A stretch of DNA of 64,000 nt from Carnegiea gigantea (taxonomy: Eukaryota > Streptophyta > Magnoliopsida > Caryophyllales > Cactaceae), in assembly GCA_029747015.1 (NCBI GenBank), contig JAKOGI010000054.1, positions 153,501 to 217,500 of the forward strand. The letters are read 5' to 3'. Below are positions 1 through 12,149 of this stretch, one piece after another. The first letter of the stretch is position 1, and the number at the start of each line of letters is the position of its first letter. The notes beneath the pieces are model-generated. The model did not search any database and was not told the DNA's origin. It saw only the letters and a list, made by a program, of their open reading frames with translations. The position numbers and the translations under genes are program-made.

Positions 1-2220
1 AGGCTTGATGACAACATCAATTCTTTAAGCTGGGGAGTCTGTAGCATCACCTATCCCACATCAAAAGATTAAGGAAGTATAGTATGGTTTTATAAATGGT
101 GTATTGAGTCTACTATAACAATAAACGCTTCCATTTTCTAACCCAAATGGGGACAGTGGACTGTTAAGGGTTAGTCTTTAGGCTGAAGGCCTAGAGCCTA
201 GGTTGTTGGCCAATGGCCTATCCAAGGATCTGACCCATTAGGTTGACGTGATATAGATGGTATCAAAGTTGACCCCCAATCATGAGCTACATTAGTGGAC
301 AAAAGTGTCTTGGGCAGTCACTTAGTGGAGTAAAGATACTAAGATGGATTGTTGGTCATTAGGATTGACAAGTAGGTCAGTTTACGAGGCACAGCAAGGA
401 TGTTGTATTCTTTAAGTGGGGATTCCCCTAGAGCATGGTTGTAATTGAGGCTTCAAAGATTTGAAGTAATTACTTATATCGTTAAAGGTAAGCCTTCATT
501 TTTTGGAAGCCAAGACTTAAGAACTCCATAGTTAAACATGCTTGTTGTGGAGAAGTTTTAAAATGATTGATCTCCTAGGAAGTTTTCTCACATAGCGTGC
601 AAGTGGGTATAAGCATGCCAGTAAAGCTCGTGCTAATTTGTAGAGCTAATTATCAGTCCTTACTTTCATTATTAGAAATTGTCCTCATACCGGGGTTGGG
701 CCCTTTACACTAGATCCCAATACAATAGGACATCTCGATAATACACTAGTTCCCGACACAACGGGACATCACTAATTCATAGCATAATGAGACATTTTAA
801 CAGTACGCTAGCTCTTGGCACAATGAAATACTCTGATACTACGTTGGCTCCCAGCACAATAGGGCACTGCTGGGTCCTAGCACATGGGACATTTCGACAA
901 TATATCGGCTTCCATCATCAGCCATCATCACTACAAAAGCGGGCCATTGCCAAGGTTCAAAATTTTTAGCAACCAAGTTCAAGCATCTCATCATCAACCT
1001 CTGTCATGACGAAAGTTGGCAAGTGTCGAGTTTCAGTACCCTCAATAGCCAGTTCAGGCATCCATCATTAACCTTTGTCAAGGTAAAAGCAGATAGGCGT
1101 CAGGCTTTAGGTCTTCCAATAACCGAGCCTGGGCAACATCACTTTCAAACAGGTAAGCACAAAAAAATTATTTGCTTTGACTTTTGCCTTACTCAGTCAC
1201 AATCTAATTGTGGCTAACAATAGAGACCTAAAAAGTATCTCCTTTTTTATAAAATGCACAACAATGATAGTTCGATCTAGTAAGAATCGAATACCCTTCA
1301 ATATCAAAGATCTAGAGCCTTAAAATGTGTCAACATCACTTAACTTAAATATATATAACCAAATATGCGCACACAAAGCTAAAAGGAACCAAAAGCCTAA
1401 ATAAGCCTAAATTGACCTTATTTGACATTTAGCTCATATTTTTATCTCACTCTAGGGTGTATAAAATTGTTGAGTCTAAATATTTATAATCCTTATGTCA
1501 TGAGTTTTTCTAATGATATATTATGAGCCAGAATCCAATAAATAATGGAAAAAATATAAGTTGACTACTGATATGTGTGTTGAAAATAACACATGTTCAC
1601 TTTTTTACATGTGTTTACTTCCACGCTCATCCAACATTGTGAAATTGGTGTTATTAGAAATTAGACTCGATAAGCTTCAAGAAATAAAAGAACCACCCAA
1701 AATGGAGGTCGTACATGAGGGATATGATCAAAATAAGTCAGAGCTAAAATTTTACCTATGGCCTAGCTTGGAGCATTGATTTTTTAGGCCTTGCTAAGCA
1801 TGTACTGGTTCCTCTTCCTTCACCTGTCTTTTGAAAACCCTAGTTGTCCACTAAACGTAGGGGGAAAAAACACCTAGCTCATGTGGTGCCAAACCTCGAG
1901 AACCCTAGCAAACCCTTATTTTCTACACTTATAAATGCAATTCTCACCTAGTTTTCAAGCACACAACAAAAAGGCCTAAAAAATCCCTAAGAAATATAGT
2001 CCATGTAAACTGACCAAACTCTTCTCAAATCCATCCTTAAAAACCTTCTAAGGCCCAAGTCAAAGTTTGAACTTCTCGATTCTCCATAAGTTGGCCTAGG
2101 TAAACAATATGAGGATATATACCTTCCTCTTTTCCCTTCTTCTTATTTGTTTTGTTGTATTTTACTTAGATTTTACATTTCCTAATGATAAAATTTTTAG
2201 TAATTATTTTAGCTCGCGCC
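1..2220. other. Intergenic, degenerate repeat-rich DNA, no gene seen
   Basis: No reading frame here resembles a protein I recognise. Around 700-920 there is a degenerate short-period array built on the words cacaat-gggacat (see separate entry). Around 1860-2000 there is a TATA-like stretch (ttataaatgc near 1930) that could belong to an old LTR or promoter, but I found no partner LTR, primer site or polyprotein. Probably decayed retrotransposon DNA; that is inference. Confidence 0.5.
700..915. repeat. Degenerate tandem repeat, roughly 30-36 bp period
   Basis: About six imperfect units follow each other, each with a start like tagctccc, a core like agcacaatgggacat and an AT-rich end. Examples of the core are cccgacacaacgggacat, cccagcacaatagggca and cctagcacatgggacat. 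Units vary in length, so this is an old, drifting array. Such arrays are common in plant LTRs, but no LTR boundary is visible here. Confidence 0.5.
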
Positions 2221-2224
2221 CCTG

Positions 2225-2420
2225 TAAGGGCATGTTTAGTGAGGGAAACAGGAATGGAATTTGAGACCTGAGGGTTCAAGTTCCTTTCCTTATTGTTTAG
2301 TGGGAGTTTTGAAGGAAAGATACTTGATACCCTAGGTTTCAAGTTCCTCCCTAATCCTAAGGAGCTTGAAACCCCCCAACACTTATGAGTGGTAACAAGT
2401 TTCCAACCTCCCAGGGATGA
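2225..2420. mobile_element. Tourist-like MITE fragment (one end only)
   Basis: The sequence taagggcatgtttagtgagg followed by an internal repeat of caagttcct and gtttagtg words resembles the 5' end of Tourist-like MITEs that begin with GGGCATGTTTG after a TAA target site. I could not find the matching inverted end, so the right boundary is approximate and the call is weak. Confidence 0.25.
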
Positions 2421-2429
2421 GTATTATTT

Positions 2430-2638
2430 TTTTAAAAAAAGACAAGCATTATTTTTCATTCCCAGCCATATTTCGCAAAACTTCCTCATTTTCGTAGAAT
2501 CTCACCAACTCAAACCCTAAAGACAACTCAGTGGCACAAGTCATCATCGCCCGCCGCCCAGTCACCGTCTCCACCAGAGCCCGGTTGTCTCTTGCCCGCC
2601 TTTCAGCCGCAAGCCCTGCGTCACTGCCTGAACATAAG
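2430..2638 (+). other. Orphan first-exon-like GC island with splice donor
   Basis: This stretch is clearly more GC-rich and CpG-rich than its surroundings, carries a telo-box AAACCCTAA at 2512-2520, and ends in a textbook donor ATAAG|gtaagc followed by a T-rich intron-like run. It looks like the 5' untranslated first exon of a plant gene. No downstream coding exon was recognisable before the MITE at 3.8 kb, so it may be a captured or abandoned gene start. Confidence 0.3.
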
Positions 2639-3800
2639 GTAAGCATCGGGGTTTCATCATCTTCTTTTTTTTTTTTTTTTATAGTTTAAGTTCTTGAATT
2701 AGCCACAGATTTAGATTCATTGTTCTAGATGTTGAATTAGTAGTCATGGGTTTCGATTTGTTGTGCTAGCTCTTGAATTAGCCCTCTCCTTCGTCATTTT
2801 TTTTTTTTTCGAATTGTTGGTTGAAAATTAGAGAAAGTAATAACAGTATGTTAAAATTAGCCAAAATATTGTCGTGTCCCTTTACTACTGTTGCATCACT
2901 TGCATTCAAAAAGTCGGTTTTTTTTTGCGAATTACTATTCATGTGTTTATTTGTGGAGGATCAAATCTGTCCATTTTCACTCTTATTTGCTTGGGAGTTA
3001 CCTGGTACTCACGTTATTTCATATGGTTATTTATTTGAATAATGATTTGTGGATTTGCCAAAATTATTTCAACGGAATATGGCTCCTTCTTATCATTTGT
3101 TGCTCGTGAGGAAGAATGATTTCATCGTCAATCTTATTCATCCAAATTTGCCTCCATTTCACTTGAGTTGACATGAGCTTCCTTAGTTAGGCTATGCTTA
3201 TGTTGTTATCAGATGGCACATGTGGATGCCACTTAACAACAATTTATATGTTTAATCAAGGCAATATTTATATAATTCTACCAACAATGCAAGCACGTCC
3301 GACAAGGCTTATGACGTGAATTGGATAGAATTGTGTGATGTTAGCTATGAATGGAAAGTATTCTATCAAATAAGGGCAATACTAGTTACTCACAAAGAAT
3401 AGTTGTTCAAACAGTTAATAACTAATAGCTAATATAAGATAAAATACCTACAAAGACACATAAGGATAATACTAGTTAAATTAGTGTTTACAATATAAGA
3501 TAAGATGCCCACATAATTGCAACTTTTTATCTTTGATAAAATAAAGATAACACAAGAATATTACTCAGTTAAGTCTAGCAAATCCGGAGTTTATCTTGAA
3601 GTTGTGGATGGTATTGCCTTAAATTTGTAGTTGATAGATCTCGGGAATCGAATTGATGGCAATGCAGAATGGAATCATCTTGAAGAATCGTAATAATGAA
3701 AATACTTAACATAAACTGCATATATTTTGCTAATCAACTTTAGTTGTAAAATCTTTACTACTTGAGGAAGCACTAAGGTGATATATGAAGGTGATGTGTT
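2639..3800. other. Non-coding, intron-like or intergenic DNA
   Basis: AT-rich DNA with poly(T) tracts near 2670 and 2800. The short open frames at 2821-3109 overlap in two frames, have no recognisable motif and look like chance. Nothing further is supported. Confidence 0.4.
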
Positions 3801-3804
3801 TTTA

Positions 3805-4140
3805 GCGGTGTTTGATAAATAATTTTTTGAAGAATTTTTTAGTCAAAGATAACTTTTTGCATCAAAATTAGCTTTTTGACTTAGTTAAAAAGTTAATTTA
3901 GGTATTTGATAATATGGGTCCAAAAAGTTAATTTGAAAAAGTTAATTCTATTAACTTTCTGGAAGAGTTTTTTTGAGAATTAGATTTTTATCTCACAAAT
4001 TTGTTAGAAATAACTAATCTTACCAAATAATTTTTTTTACAAATAGTCAATTCAAATAACTAATACAAACAGTTAATTTAAATAGTTAATAAACTAATAG
4101 CTAAGACAAACAGCTAATAGCTGTTTATCAAATAGAATCC
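3805..4140. mobile_element. MITE, diverged member of the 'agctaattag' family
   Basis: This copy aligns along its whole length with the intact element at 42489-42809: gcggtgtttgataaat at the left end, caaaaagttaatttgaaaaa in the middle, and cagctaatagctgtttatca at the right end match the same positions of the younger copy. The ends form diverged inverted repeats, and the element is preceded by TTA. No coding capacity. The right end is uncertain by a few bases. Confidence 0.65.
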
Positions 4141-4686
4141 TTTTGCATAGTGTTTTTTTAAGTCCATATTAGGTCCCTGTATGAATGCACCCAATTGTAA
4201 CATTTCCGAAACACTTATTATGAGATGTTTTCTTCTTCTTAGTTGGTTAAAGCTTGTAGGAATTGTCCAACAATCAGGACCCCAAGCGAAAGTAGAAACA
4301 CTACTTCCTATTTCTATCAACTATTCTAGTTTATTATTTTTTTAAGAAAAGGGTCACCCCCCTAACAAAAAGAAAGGGAAAACTAAGCTACATTGCATAT
4401 ACTTTATATTTTTTAATTTATTAATAAACAACAGCTAGTTAATTAGGTACTTGTTTAATAGTTTTTTCTTTACTTTTTGGACAAATTTGTTTAACAATCG
4501 GGTCTAGCATTGATATGTAATATTATTCAATCCCCATAACTCTAATATTGAATTACACTATATAGCACTTTGAAGTTTATGACTTAAAAAAGAAAACTAT
4601 AATGACAAAAACAATAAATATGATATAAATTTCATTCTGTTTCAATCTTCGGATATAAATGAGAGCTAAAACTCATTTCTACATAG
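4141..4686. other. Intergenic, nothing recognised
   Basis: AT-rich DNA between two MITEs. No convincing reading frame, repeat or RNA gene seen on either strand. Confidence 0.4.
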
Positions 4687-4689
4687 TTA

Positions 4690-5019
4690 GGGTCTGTTCT
4701 TTTTGTATGATAAATTGAGATTGGTAAAAGAATGAAGTTAGTTGAGGTACGTTGAAGTGACTTGGAGTTGGTATTTTTTGTTGAAGTGGGTTCAAGTAGG
4801 TTGAAGTGGGTTAGAATTGATTGAAGTTGGTATATTTTTATATGATATATTGAAGTTGGTTAAAATAGTGAGAGTAAAATTTTGAAGGAGATGGGTTGAA
4901 GTAGGTTGAAATTGATTGAAGTGGGTTGAAGTTGGTATTTTTTTATTGAAGTTGGTTGAAGTGAGTTGAAGTAGATTAAAGTTGATAAATTGAAAAAGAC
5001 CAACGAAAAGAACATACCT
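4690..5019. mobile_element. Tourist-like MITE with internal TTGAAGTGGG repeats
   Basis: The ends gggtctgttctttt and aaaagaacatacct are imperfect inverted repeats (12 of 14 positions match), flanked on both sides by TTA, the target duplication expected for PIF/Harbinger-type MITEs. The interior consists of variations on ttgaagtgggttgaagttgg. A second copy, in the opposite orientation, lies at 61994-62344. Confidence 0.65.
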
Positions 5020-5022
5020 TTA

Positions 5023-5695
5023 TTCATGAAAAGCAATTGTCGGCAACTGAGTGAGTAGATATTATTTTTCCAACTAATTATTTGAGTTCTACAGTCCTAG
5101 TGTCCTACCCATTTGAAATGCCAATAGATGTAAAATTTAAAGAAAAATGTATTGGAGGCTTTCTTAATGGATTATTTACATACATCATTTGTAATTGTAA
5201 TTATGTATGTTCTCATTCCATGTAACGAGGACAATTGTGAGCAATTTGCACCAAAAAGGAAACAAAGAAAAGAAAAGTGTGACTACTAATAATGGACTTG
5301 GTCTCCTTTAAAGTTTAAAATCCATACACCGACCTTATAACTACCGACGTTGCTTATAATTCACAGTGAATATAAATTGCATATCTTACCTCTAAAATGG
5401 AAATAATTATATGAAAATGTTGCTGTGATGTGCTCCCTAATATAGATGCACCGAACATGACTTATGTTCTATGTATTCATCTACTTGGAACATCTATGGT
5501 GGACAACTATCAAGAATTCATTGCCATTTCAACCCGTAAATTATGTAATTATCTTAAAGCATGCCTTAAGGATAAAGACAAATTTTGATCTTACACTAAT
5601 ATACCAATTAAATATTTTACTACAATTGTGACATTTCGCACAAATTCTTCACGTGCAAACAGGATGTGTGGTTTTTTGCATTTAAAAAAAATGCA
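5023..5695. other. Intergenic, nothing recognised
   Basis: AT-rich DNA without a recognisable gene, repeat or motif. The minus-strand frame at 5620-5829 overlaps a duplicated segment and has no family resemblance. Confidence 0.4.
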
Positions 5696-5729
5696 TGTTT
5701 TAAAGAGCGAGTGTTTCGCAGGAGTGTTA

Positions 5730-6175
5730 CGATCAAATTTTGTAGAAATTGGGTCGTAAACGAACAAATTATGTGTATAAAAGTTGAGTGAGATTTTAAT
5801 TCAAAATCAATTGGCAATGAGTGGAGCAATTCACAAGCTTATATACATACACAAGCCCTTAAAGAAAAAGTTTTATTAATATGGCGCAAACATCACTTTC
5901 ACAACTCCGACGTATCGTCTCACATATCGGCTATTTTAATCAAAATATCAAATGGACACAGTGGAGAACAAGTACCTATTCTAATATCATGTCAAACTTT
6001 ACATAAATTGGGCCTTAAACAAACGAGTTATGCATATAAATTTAAATGAAATTTCAAGCCAAAATTAATTGGTAAGGGATGGAGTAACTCACAAGTTTAT
6101 ATACATGTTCAAGCCCTTTAGTTTTGTCAATGTGGAGAACACCCCACTTTCACAACTGCAACCATTACAAAATTA
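5730..6175. repeat. Diverged tandem duplication, two units of about 170 bp
   Basis: The segment from about 5735 to 5915 is repeated from about 5993 to 6165. Shared landmarks in the same order are aaattgggtcgtaaacg / aaattgggccttaaac, caattcacaagcttatatac / taactcacaagtttatatac, caagccctt, and cactttcacaact. The offset is about 255 bp. Divergence is high, so the duplication is old. Neither unit has coding potential. Confidence 0.6.
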
Positions 6176-6187
6176 AATAGCAGTGTA

Positions 6188-6222
6188 TAATAATAATAAT
6201 TATTATTATTATTATTATTATT
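6188..6222. repeat. (AAT)n/(ATT)n microsatellite, palindromic
   Basis: Runs of taataataat pass directly into attattatt, so the tract can fold on itself. Confidence 0.8.
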
Positions 6223-8390
6223 TTGAAAAAAGCTAACAGCGAGGCTCATTTTAACCTTTGATAGGGGAAGGTGTTTCAAAGGTTCACATAGTAGCATAAT
6301 CAGCTAATGATATAAAGTTGTCTAGTGAAATGTTTTGTGAGAATTTCGTAAAAATATATTGTTCATTTATTATTATTAAAAATATTAGGAATTGTGAGCT
6401 ATTTTATATATATATAATGTGCAATTTATTTATTTTTAACTAATATTTCAACATAAATTCATTGTTTACATGTATCTAAGTTAGCCCCAATACATATCTG
6501 TTAAAGAATTTTTTGGGTATGTTGCTTAAGCCGCACAATTGCAATGGTTTATTTTGTTTGAACCAGCTTTTTAAGGCGTGCACATACCTAAAATGCATGC
6601 AAGATGTTTCGCTTGTCTTTCTAATGTGAAATCAACAACGGCATTCACTTGTAAAATAAATTCAATAATTTAAATTACTTATAAATACAAAATTTAATAA
6701 TTTAAATTTTAGGAATTTTAAAATCACTTATCAATTTATACAAGATAAATAAAGGACAAATCTTAACATTTAAAGTTAATTATGATTCTAAAAAAATTGA
6801 GATCAAGAACATATTTCCTACTCCTAGAAATTGTAAATTGTAAATAGAGAGAAATTTTGCTGGGATAACCTAACCCTTTTGTGAGTCAATAGTAGGGCTG
6901 TCAAGCAGGTCGGGCCGGATCAAATTCGTGTTCGTGTCGAACTTAAACGGGTTGAGAAATTCTCAACCTAAACCTAACCCGTTTATTAAATGGGTTGATC
7001 ATAAAGTTGAAGTATGATTGATACCCTTTTGCTGACTTGTATTGTTAATGCCATATATGGCTTTGGAAAGCTCAAATTTCTCTTCTTTCTCGTGCGGGTG
7101 TGGAGAAAATAATTAGACATGTGGATATTCGAATAGGGTTTATTTGGTTTTGTGTTTGTTTCTTAGGTTAATCATTAATGCATGCTACATTTGACTGATA
7201 CATCTTTATCTGCTGTAAGGTTGAATCTTCTATAATCATTGAATTTATTGTGCAATCAATCAAAGGGCGAACCTTTGTGTGAATTTTTATTTGAAATTAC
7301 TTAAGTAAAGAAGCAAGAGGTATTGGGGAGGAAATTGAAGTTTACTGTTGGTGGGTCCACATAGCTGTCACTAGGGCTCTATAACATATAGTCTTGCTGA
7401 TTTTGCGATGAGTTGGTAGGTTGGGATAATTTATTAACTTAAATGATTTAGGGATTGTTCAATTATGTATGTGTACTTCGTTGGTGAATTTGTATCTAAT
7501 TCGTGGCACTGATCTTTTTTATGCTTGTCACTTTGCAAAAGATTTCAGGATTAGAAATATTCTTATTATTATTTATTCAATATCAAAGAATAGTCAACAA
7601 ACAATATTAGAAATCAAGTTTGACATATAATTAACAACGTATCATGTAACGGTTTCTTGGTCCACCTATAATTGTTCACTTTTTGGCATTAACTTGATAG
7701 TTACATATTTACTTCTTTTGATCGTTTTAGTTCAACCTTCGTATTTGACCTATTCACACTTATCTTGATCCACTAAATAGTCTTGATAATTATTAGTTGC
7801 CTAAATATTCATGAGAGCATAATCGAAAACTTGACATTCGATTGTTTACATGTAATTGTCATTGATTATCTTCTTAACCAATTGAATTTATTGATTATGT
7901 GCATACCATTACAGTGGAGGATTCATTAGATACAATTATTTATTTTTCCTTCGCGTAAGCTATTGCACTAATTAACTGGGTTGATACCTCAAAAAAAGAT
8001 GATGAAGCATGTCCCATTCAACAACCCATTCAAGATTCAGATAGAAAATATGTGAGCTCAACAATATTTTAGATATAGTTGAAGACTTTGATGAAGAACA
8101 AACTGTAGGGGCCTGAAAAAAATCACTTATTCGTAAAAAAGAAATAACTAAACATCACAATTCATAAACTAGGTCGAGTTGAAAAGCGTGCTCGCTTTGA
8201 CTTATTTCATGATCAACCTCCATCTAAGCAGCAAAGTAGAACCTCAAATAAACAATATTAGGTAGACAAGGCTACAAAGAAGCATTCTAAGAAGTCAATC
8301 AAACAAAAACAAAGATTGGGATGGTAATATAAACCATGTGATAGCTTGTAATAAGCTCTTATTCCTGTTTGAGATGCTTGATCATTCATA
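6223..8390. other. Intergenic; contains a hAT-like repeat fragment near 6895
   Basis: No gene is seen. At about 6895-7005 the sequence starts TAGGGCTGTCAA and continues with cgggccggatcaaa and acccgtttattaaa; a related fragment lies at 33010-33230 in the opposite orientation. The TAGGG start suits hAT-type elements, but no matching right end or target duplication was found. The rest is AT-rich filler. Confidence 0.35.
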
Positions 8391-8994
8391 GTGTGGAGAG
8401 CTTCTATAGAAACGGGATTTGGAGGATTTTTATATGTCATAGCGCCAATCATCGCTAGAGATCTAACAACATGGTTGCTTGAAAAATTTGATCCGACAAG
8501 GAATAGACCGAAGCTTTCTGACAATAAAATGATTGAGATAACTAAGAAGATGTTCATGCGATACCAGCCCCGCCGACAGGCCCCTAAGAAGTTTAGTAGC
8601 TTCAACATGGGAACCAAAAAATGAATACACTAGACCCCTAAATCAATGGAGGACACAATGAACTATTGGAAGATTAGGGACACCAAAAGTTGGCAAAAAG
8701 GTTTAACCAATTCTAGAAAGAGGAGATCACGGAAAAGAATTCAAAAGAACCTTTATGCTATATATAATTTCAACAAACGTTCTCATGAATATAAATGACG
8801 ATTGTTTCTTTGGAATATTGAATTCGTTAGTGGATGTTAACCAAATATCTAACTGTAATTTGTGTGCACATTTCCTGCAATGTCTTAATGAAACAGTGGT
8901 GAATTCGAAACAAAATCATATTAGATATCTCACAGAGTCGCTTCTGTTTTTGATGGCAAGTGAATTGTTTACTAAATTTATTTCCTCAATTTAA
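8391..8994 (+). pseudogene. Decayed Ulp1-associated (plant-mobile-domain/DUF1985-like) transposon gene
   Basis: Two blocks are recognisable. At 8391-8560 the frame reads ETGFGGFL, then ARDLTTWLLEKFDP; after a frameshift near 8540 it continues as DVHA and a Pro/Gly-rich PPTGP, the order seen in the N-terminal domain of plant genes that carry a C-terminal Ulp1-type SUMO protease and travel in MULE transposons. At 8737-8994 the frame reads EFKRTFMLY, LVDVNQIS, then RYLTESLLFLM, again typical of that domain. The spacing between the blocks lacks a clean intron and contains stops. No Ulp1 catalytic domain was found downstream. The family assignment is from memory of conserved motifs. Confidence 0.55.
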
Positions 8995-9345
8995 TACATA
9001 GATATTGTTGACTAAACCTAGATATATATGTTGACTTACCCAAACAATATGTTTCATTGGTTTAAATGTATTTATTGACTCATCTAAACAATATTGTTCA
9101 TTAATTTTGATGTGTTTGTTTGTTGCATGACACTTTTTTGTTCACTGATGTCAATTGTGTTGTTCATTCTAAGACATACAAATTAACATTTATCCTTGCA
9201 ATGTAGTACAACTCTTTTACATGGATGTAGTTGAATTTAAAAGAAAGAGGTGCAAAGACGATAGTTTCCAACAACAATTCTAAGATATACAAACTTTGTA
9301 TTATCAAGTTGAGGTAATTTATTCATATACGAACTTGAATTTATA
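8995..9345. other. AT-rich flank rich in TTGTTCA words
   Basis: Follows the decayed transposon gene. The words ttgttca and gttcatt recur at short intervals, as they also do at 22500-25050. Possibly more of the same old element; no coding sequence seen. Confidence 0.3.
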
Positions 9346-9380
9346 ATGTGACTAGCTTTTAAGCTTGTGCATTGCACATG
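9346..9380 (-). mobile_element. Possible Helitron 3' terminus
   Basis: Read on the minus strand, this holds a short palindrome tgtgcaatgcaca, a spacer, and then CTAG followed by T. A hairpin about 10-15 bases before CTRR, with T as the host base, is the diagnostic 3' end of plant Helitrons. I could not locate the matching TC-type 5' end, so the extent of the element is unknown. Confidence 0.3.
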
Positions 9381-10235
9381 TTATTTTAGAATTTTAGTTT
9401 AATTATAATTTATGTTTCTAATTTTGTAATTAATTTGCTGATTGGTTTTGTTATCGTTTGGTGATCCAAAATATCTCATTGTCTAGCATATATTAGAATT
9501 ATTTAACTTCTTTCTCTCTTTATAAATATATCTTTAAATATACTTTCTATTGTATCTTTAATTTGTAATTAATTTGATGATTAGTGTTTATCAATGTTTA
9601 GTGATAATATTAACATATCAGAATTATTTGGCTTCTTTGTTTTTTAAATGCAACACTAAAAATATTTTTTTTATTGTGATATTAAAACATAAATTATATT
9701 TTTTACTAAAACTTAAATACTAAGATATTATTTATCAATAGGACGCGTGTTGCTACCACAACGCTCGCACTCACTTATGTATATGTGTGTGTTTCTGTGT
9801 CTGTGTCTGTGTGTTTGTATGTGTCTATATATATGATTGTTTTGACTGTTGAAACAAACATATTCTTACACTGCGTCATATTGATTTGTTCATTATTATA
9901 TGTCAATTTGTCCAATACAGCATCATCGTTTGCCCTTAAATTTTTATACTAAACATTGACTTGTCCACTTAGCACGTCTATGTTGTTTATGAATGTGAAC
10001 TTAAATATAAGTAAATGCTTATCGGATAGGCCATTACTTACCCAAATTGTTTGCAGCAATAGCAGTTTCTAGACAAAGATTATTTGTACAACAAGTGACA
10101 TCACACATATGACATGAAAGCACAAATCTTCGTAAATGTCCTAATGAAGTTGAAGTTCATTGCTTGACTCAGGATCAAGATTGTTCGGTCCTAAAATATC
10201 ATAATTTATGTCCTCATTTATCTGACTTTTTCCTG
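9381..10235. other. Intergenic, nothing coding recognised
   Basis: AT-rich DNA with internal near-repeats (aattaatttgctgattggtt near 9430 and aattaatttgatgattagtg near 9570) and a TG-rich stretch near 9780-9820. Perhaps the body of the Helitron-like element; no evidence for a gene. Confidence 0.35.
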
Positions 10236-10239
10236 TAGT

Positions 10240-11500
10240 AAACTCTAATTTCTAGGATTCTTATTTTTATTTAATTTTAAGAAATAATATTTATCCCAAA
10301 GTTGGCGAGAATTGGGTGCAAAACGGTGAAAATCAAGTGAAGATCTAAAGGGGGAAAAATGCCCTACATGGTCCACCATGCAAGTCTGCACACCCATGCG
10401 GACAACTCAAGTTGAAAGGAACAACACGGAGTGTTGTTCGTGCAGAAATGCATGGCTATGCAGTTCTTTTGTAGGATTGTAGCTCCACTTTCCAGGCAGT
10501 GACATTGGATGTCGTATATAACTTCATGGTCATATAGAACAGCATGGGGTGCAACATAGAATTACATGGCTGTGCAACTTGTGAACCGACCTTCTAGGAT
10601 TATTTAAGCACAATTTTTGCAATTGTTTTAGGGGAGCCTTTTTAATTGGGTCTTTTGGGGCTTGATTAGGGTTTATCTTAGCCATATAAAATCCCATTGG
10701 GGGAGAGTAGTTTAGGCTGGATTAGTATATATCATGTACAATATTTTAAATTTTGGTATTCAAGAGTAAGTTTCGCTTCTCTGTCTCTCTTTGATTTCAC
10801 CTTTATTAGGTTAATATGCTAGTTCAATAGTTCATTTTTTCACTCATCTTCCTAGGTTAATTTGTAATTAAAGTTGTGATCTTTGGTTGTGATTAGCACT
10901 TTAGATGGCTAATTGATCTTGTTTAGCCTTAGGCTAATGTGTTTGTGCTTCAGTTTAAGGCTTTTTGTCATGCCCGCTAATTGGTCGATGAAATGATTGA
11001 AATAGTTTTCATCTGTGCTTTTTTAGCAATTGACTTGTGCTAAATAATAGGGTCAACTGTCTAGTGTGGGTAGGAGGATTGCTAGCGCTTGGACATGAAA
11101 ATAGTTCGACTCCTAACTAGGTCCAAGGTCGCTACTCTAATAGCTTAATGAGGCTAACCCTATGAAAATAGATAGTTAGAACAATTAAACTAGCATTTGA
11201 CCCCTGAAAAAGGGCTTATGTGAGCTTTAACTGTACAACCGATCATCTCTAATGCCGGCATAGCTTGGGAAGGTGAGAGTTTTACTCGATTAGTTCGATT
11301 ATCTTAGGTTTAATCATAATCGAAGTCCTTTTTGTCCGTTTTAGTAGTTTAGTTCTACGTTCTACATTCTTTTTTGTGCTTCGCAACACTTGAGTTGACT
11401 TTGGTACCTGATAATATAACTTCCTGTGGATGCAATCCTCATCGGTTGCTCACTACAGTTACATTGTGCGCTTGCGGTTTTGATTTTTGAGTCATCAAAC
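10240..11500 (+). mobile_element. Possible solo LTR of a Ty3/gypsy-type element
   Basis: The stretch has the feel of a plant gypsy LTR and leader: a run of caccatgc, cacccatgcgg and gcatggctatgcagt words near 10370-10470, a TATA-like tataaaatccc near 10685 followed by a start-like region, and at 11395-11490 the sequence tacctgataatataacttcctgtggatgc... tgcgcttgcggttt, which resembles sequence commonly found near the LTR/leader junction of such elements. No second LTR, primer site or polyprotein is present. Boundaries are guesses. Confidence 0.3.
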
Positions 11501-12140
11501 ATCTTTTTAATGATCCTGATTTTTTTAAAGTGTACTTGAAATTGGACGATGTAACATTGAAGTATTACCAAGGCCAAACATTAATAGACAGCATTTCTCC
11601 GACTTCTGGTCTTAGCATCCCACTTCCACTTGAGAAGAGAACTCCTAGGGCAATCAACTCCCCTGTCAAAAGAACTCATACGGCAATCAGTTCCCCTACC
11701 TACAATGTTGAACAAGAGTGTTTAGGTGATTTTAAAGACCAACATACATCAATACATGCAACAACAAATATTCCTTTGTTTTATTGTCTGCTGATAAAGT
11801 ATTGTATTTGAGCATTGAGTTATGTTGTAAGTCTGAGAATTGTTCTTATACATCGAAAGATTTGGCAGTTGTTTTATATTGATGAAGAAACCAGTCATAA
11901 CCAAGGGGCCCAAATGATAAGGGCACTCTCTCTTTTCAGTAATACATCGACTAAGCTTCAACTTAGTCTATCTTTATGTCCTAACTCTCTCTTTTTATTT
12001 CGATTTAATTTTTCATAGTTTTTATCAACTACAATGTATTTGATATTTAGTAGATTATATACAGCCATCTGTTTCATTGCTTTCCCAAGCCATTTATCAT
12101 ATTGTTTAGCATATCATTGATTGTTTGTTGCTCACATCGG
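11501..12140. other. Intergenic, open frames without recognisable family
   Basis: A + strand frame at 11530-11811 encodes a Ser/Pro/Thr-rich stretch (SISPTSGLSIP, SPVKRTHTAISSP). It might be a low-complexity part of the decayed gene at 8.4-9.0 kb, but no homologous domain is visible. Treated as non-coding. Confidence 0.3.
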
Positions 12141-12149
12141 GAAACTTTA

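Noticed and set aside
8258..8617. 119-codon open frame on the minus strand
   Set aside because: It is the antisense of the block with the ETGFGGFL and LLEKFDP motifs on the + strand, and its own translation has no recognisable domain.
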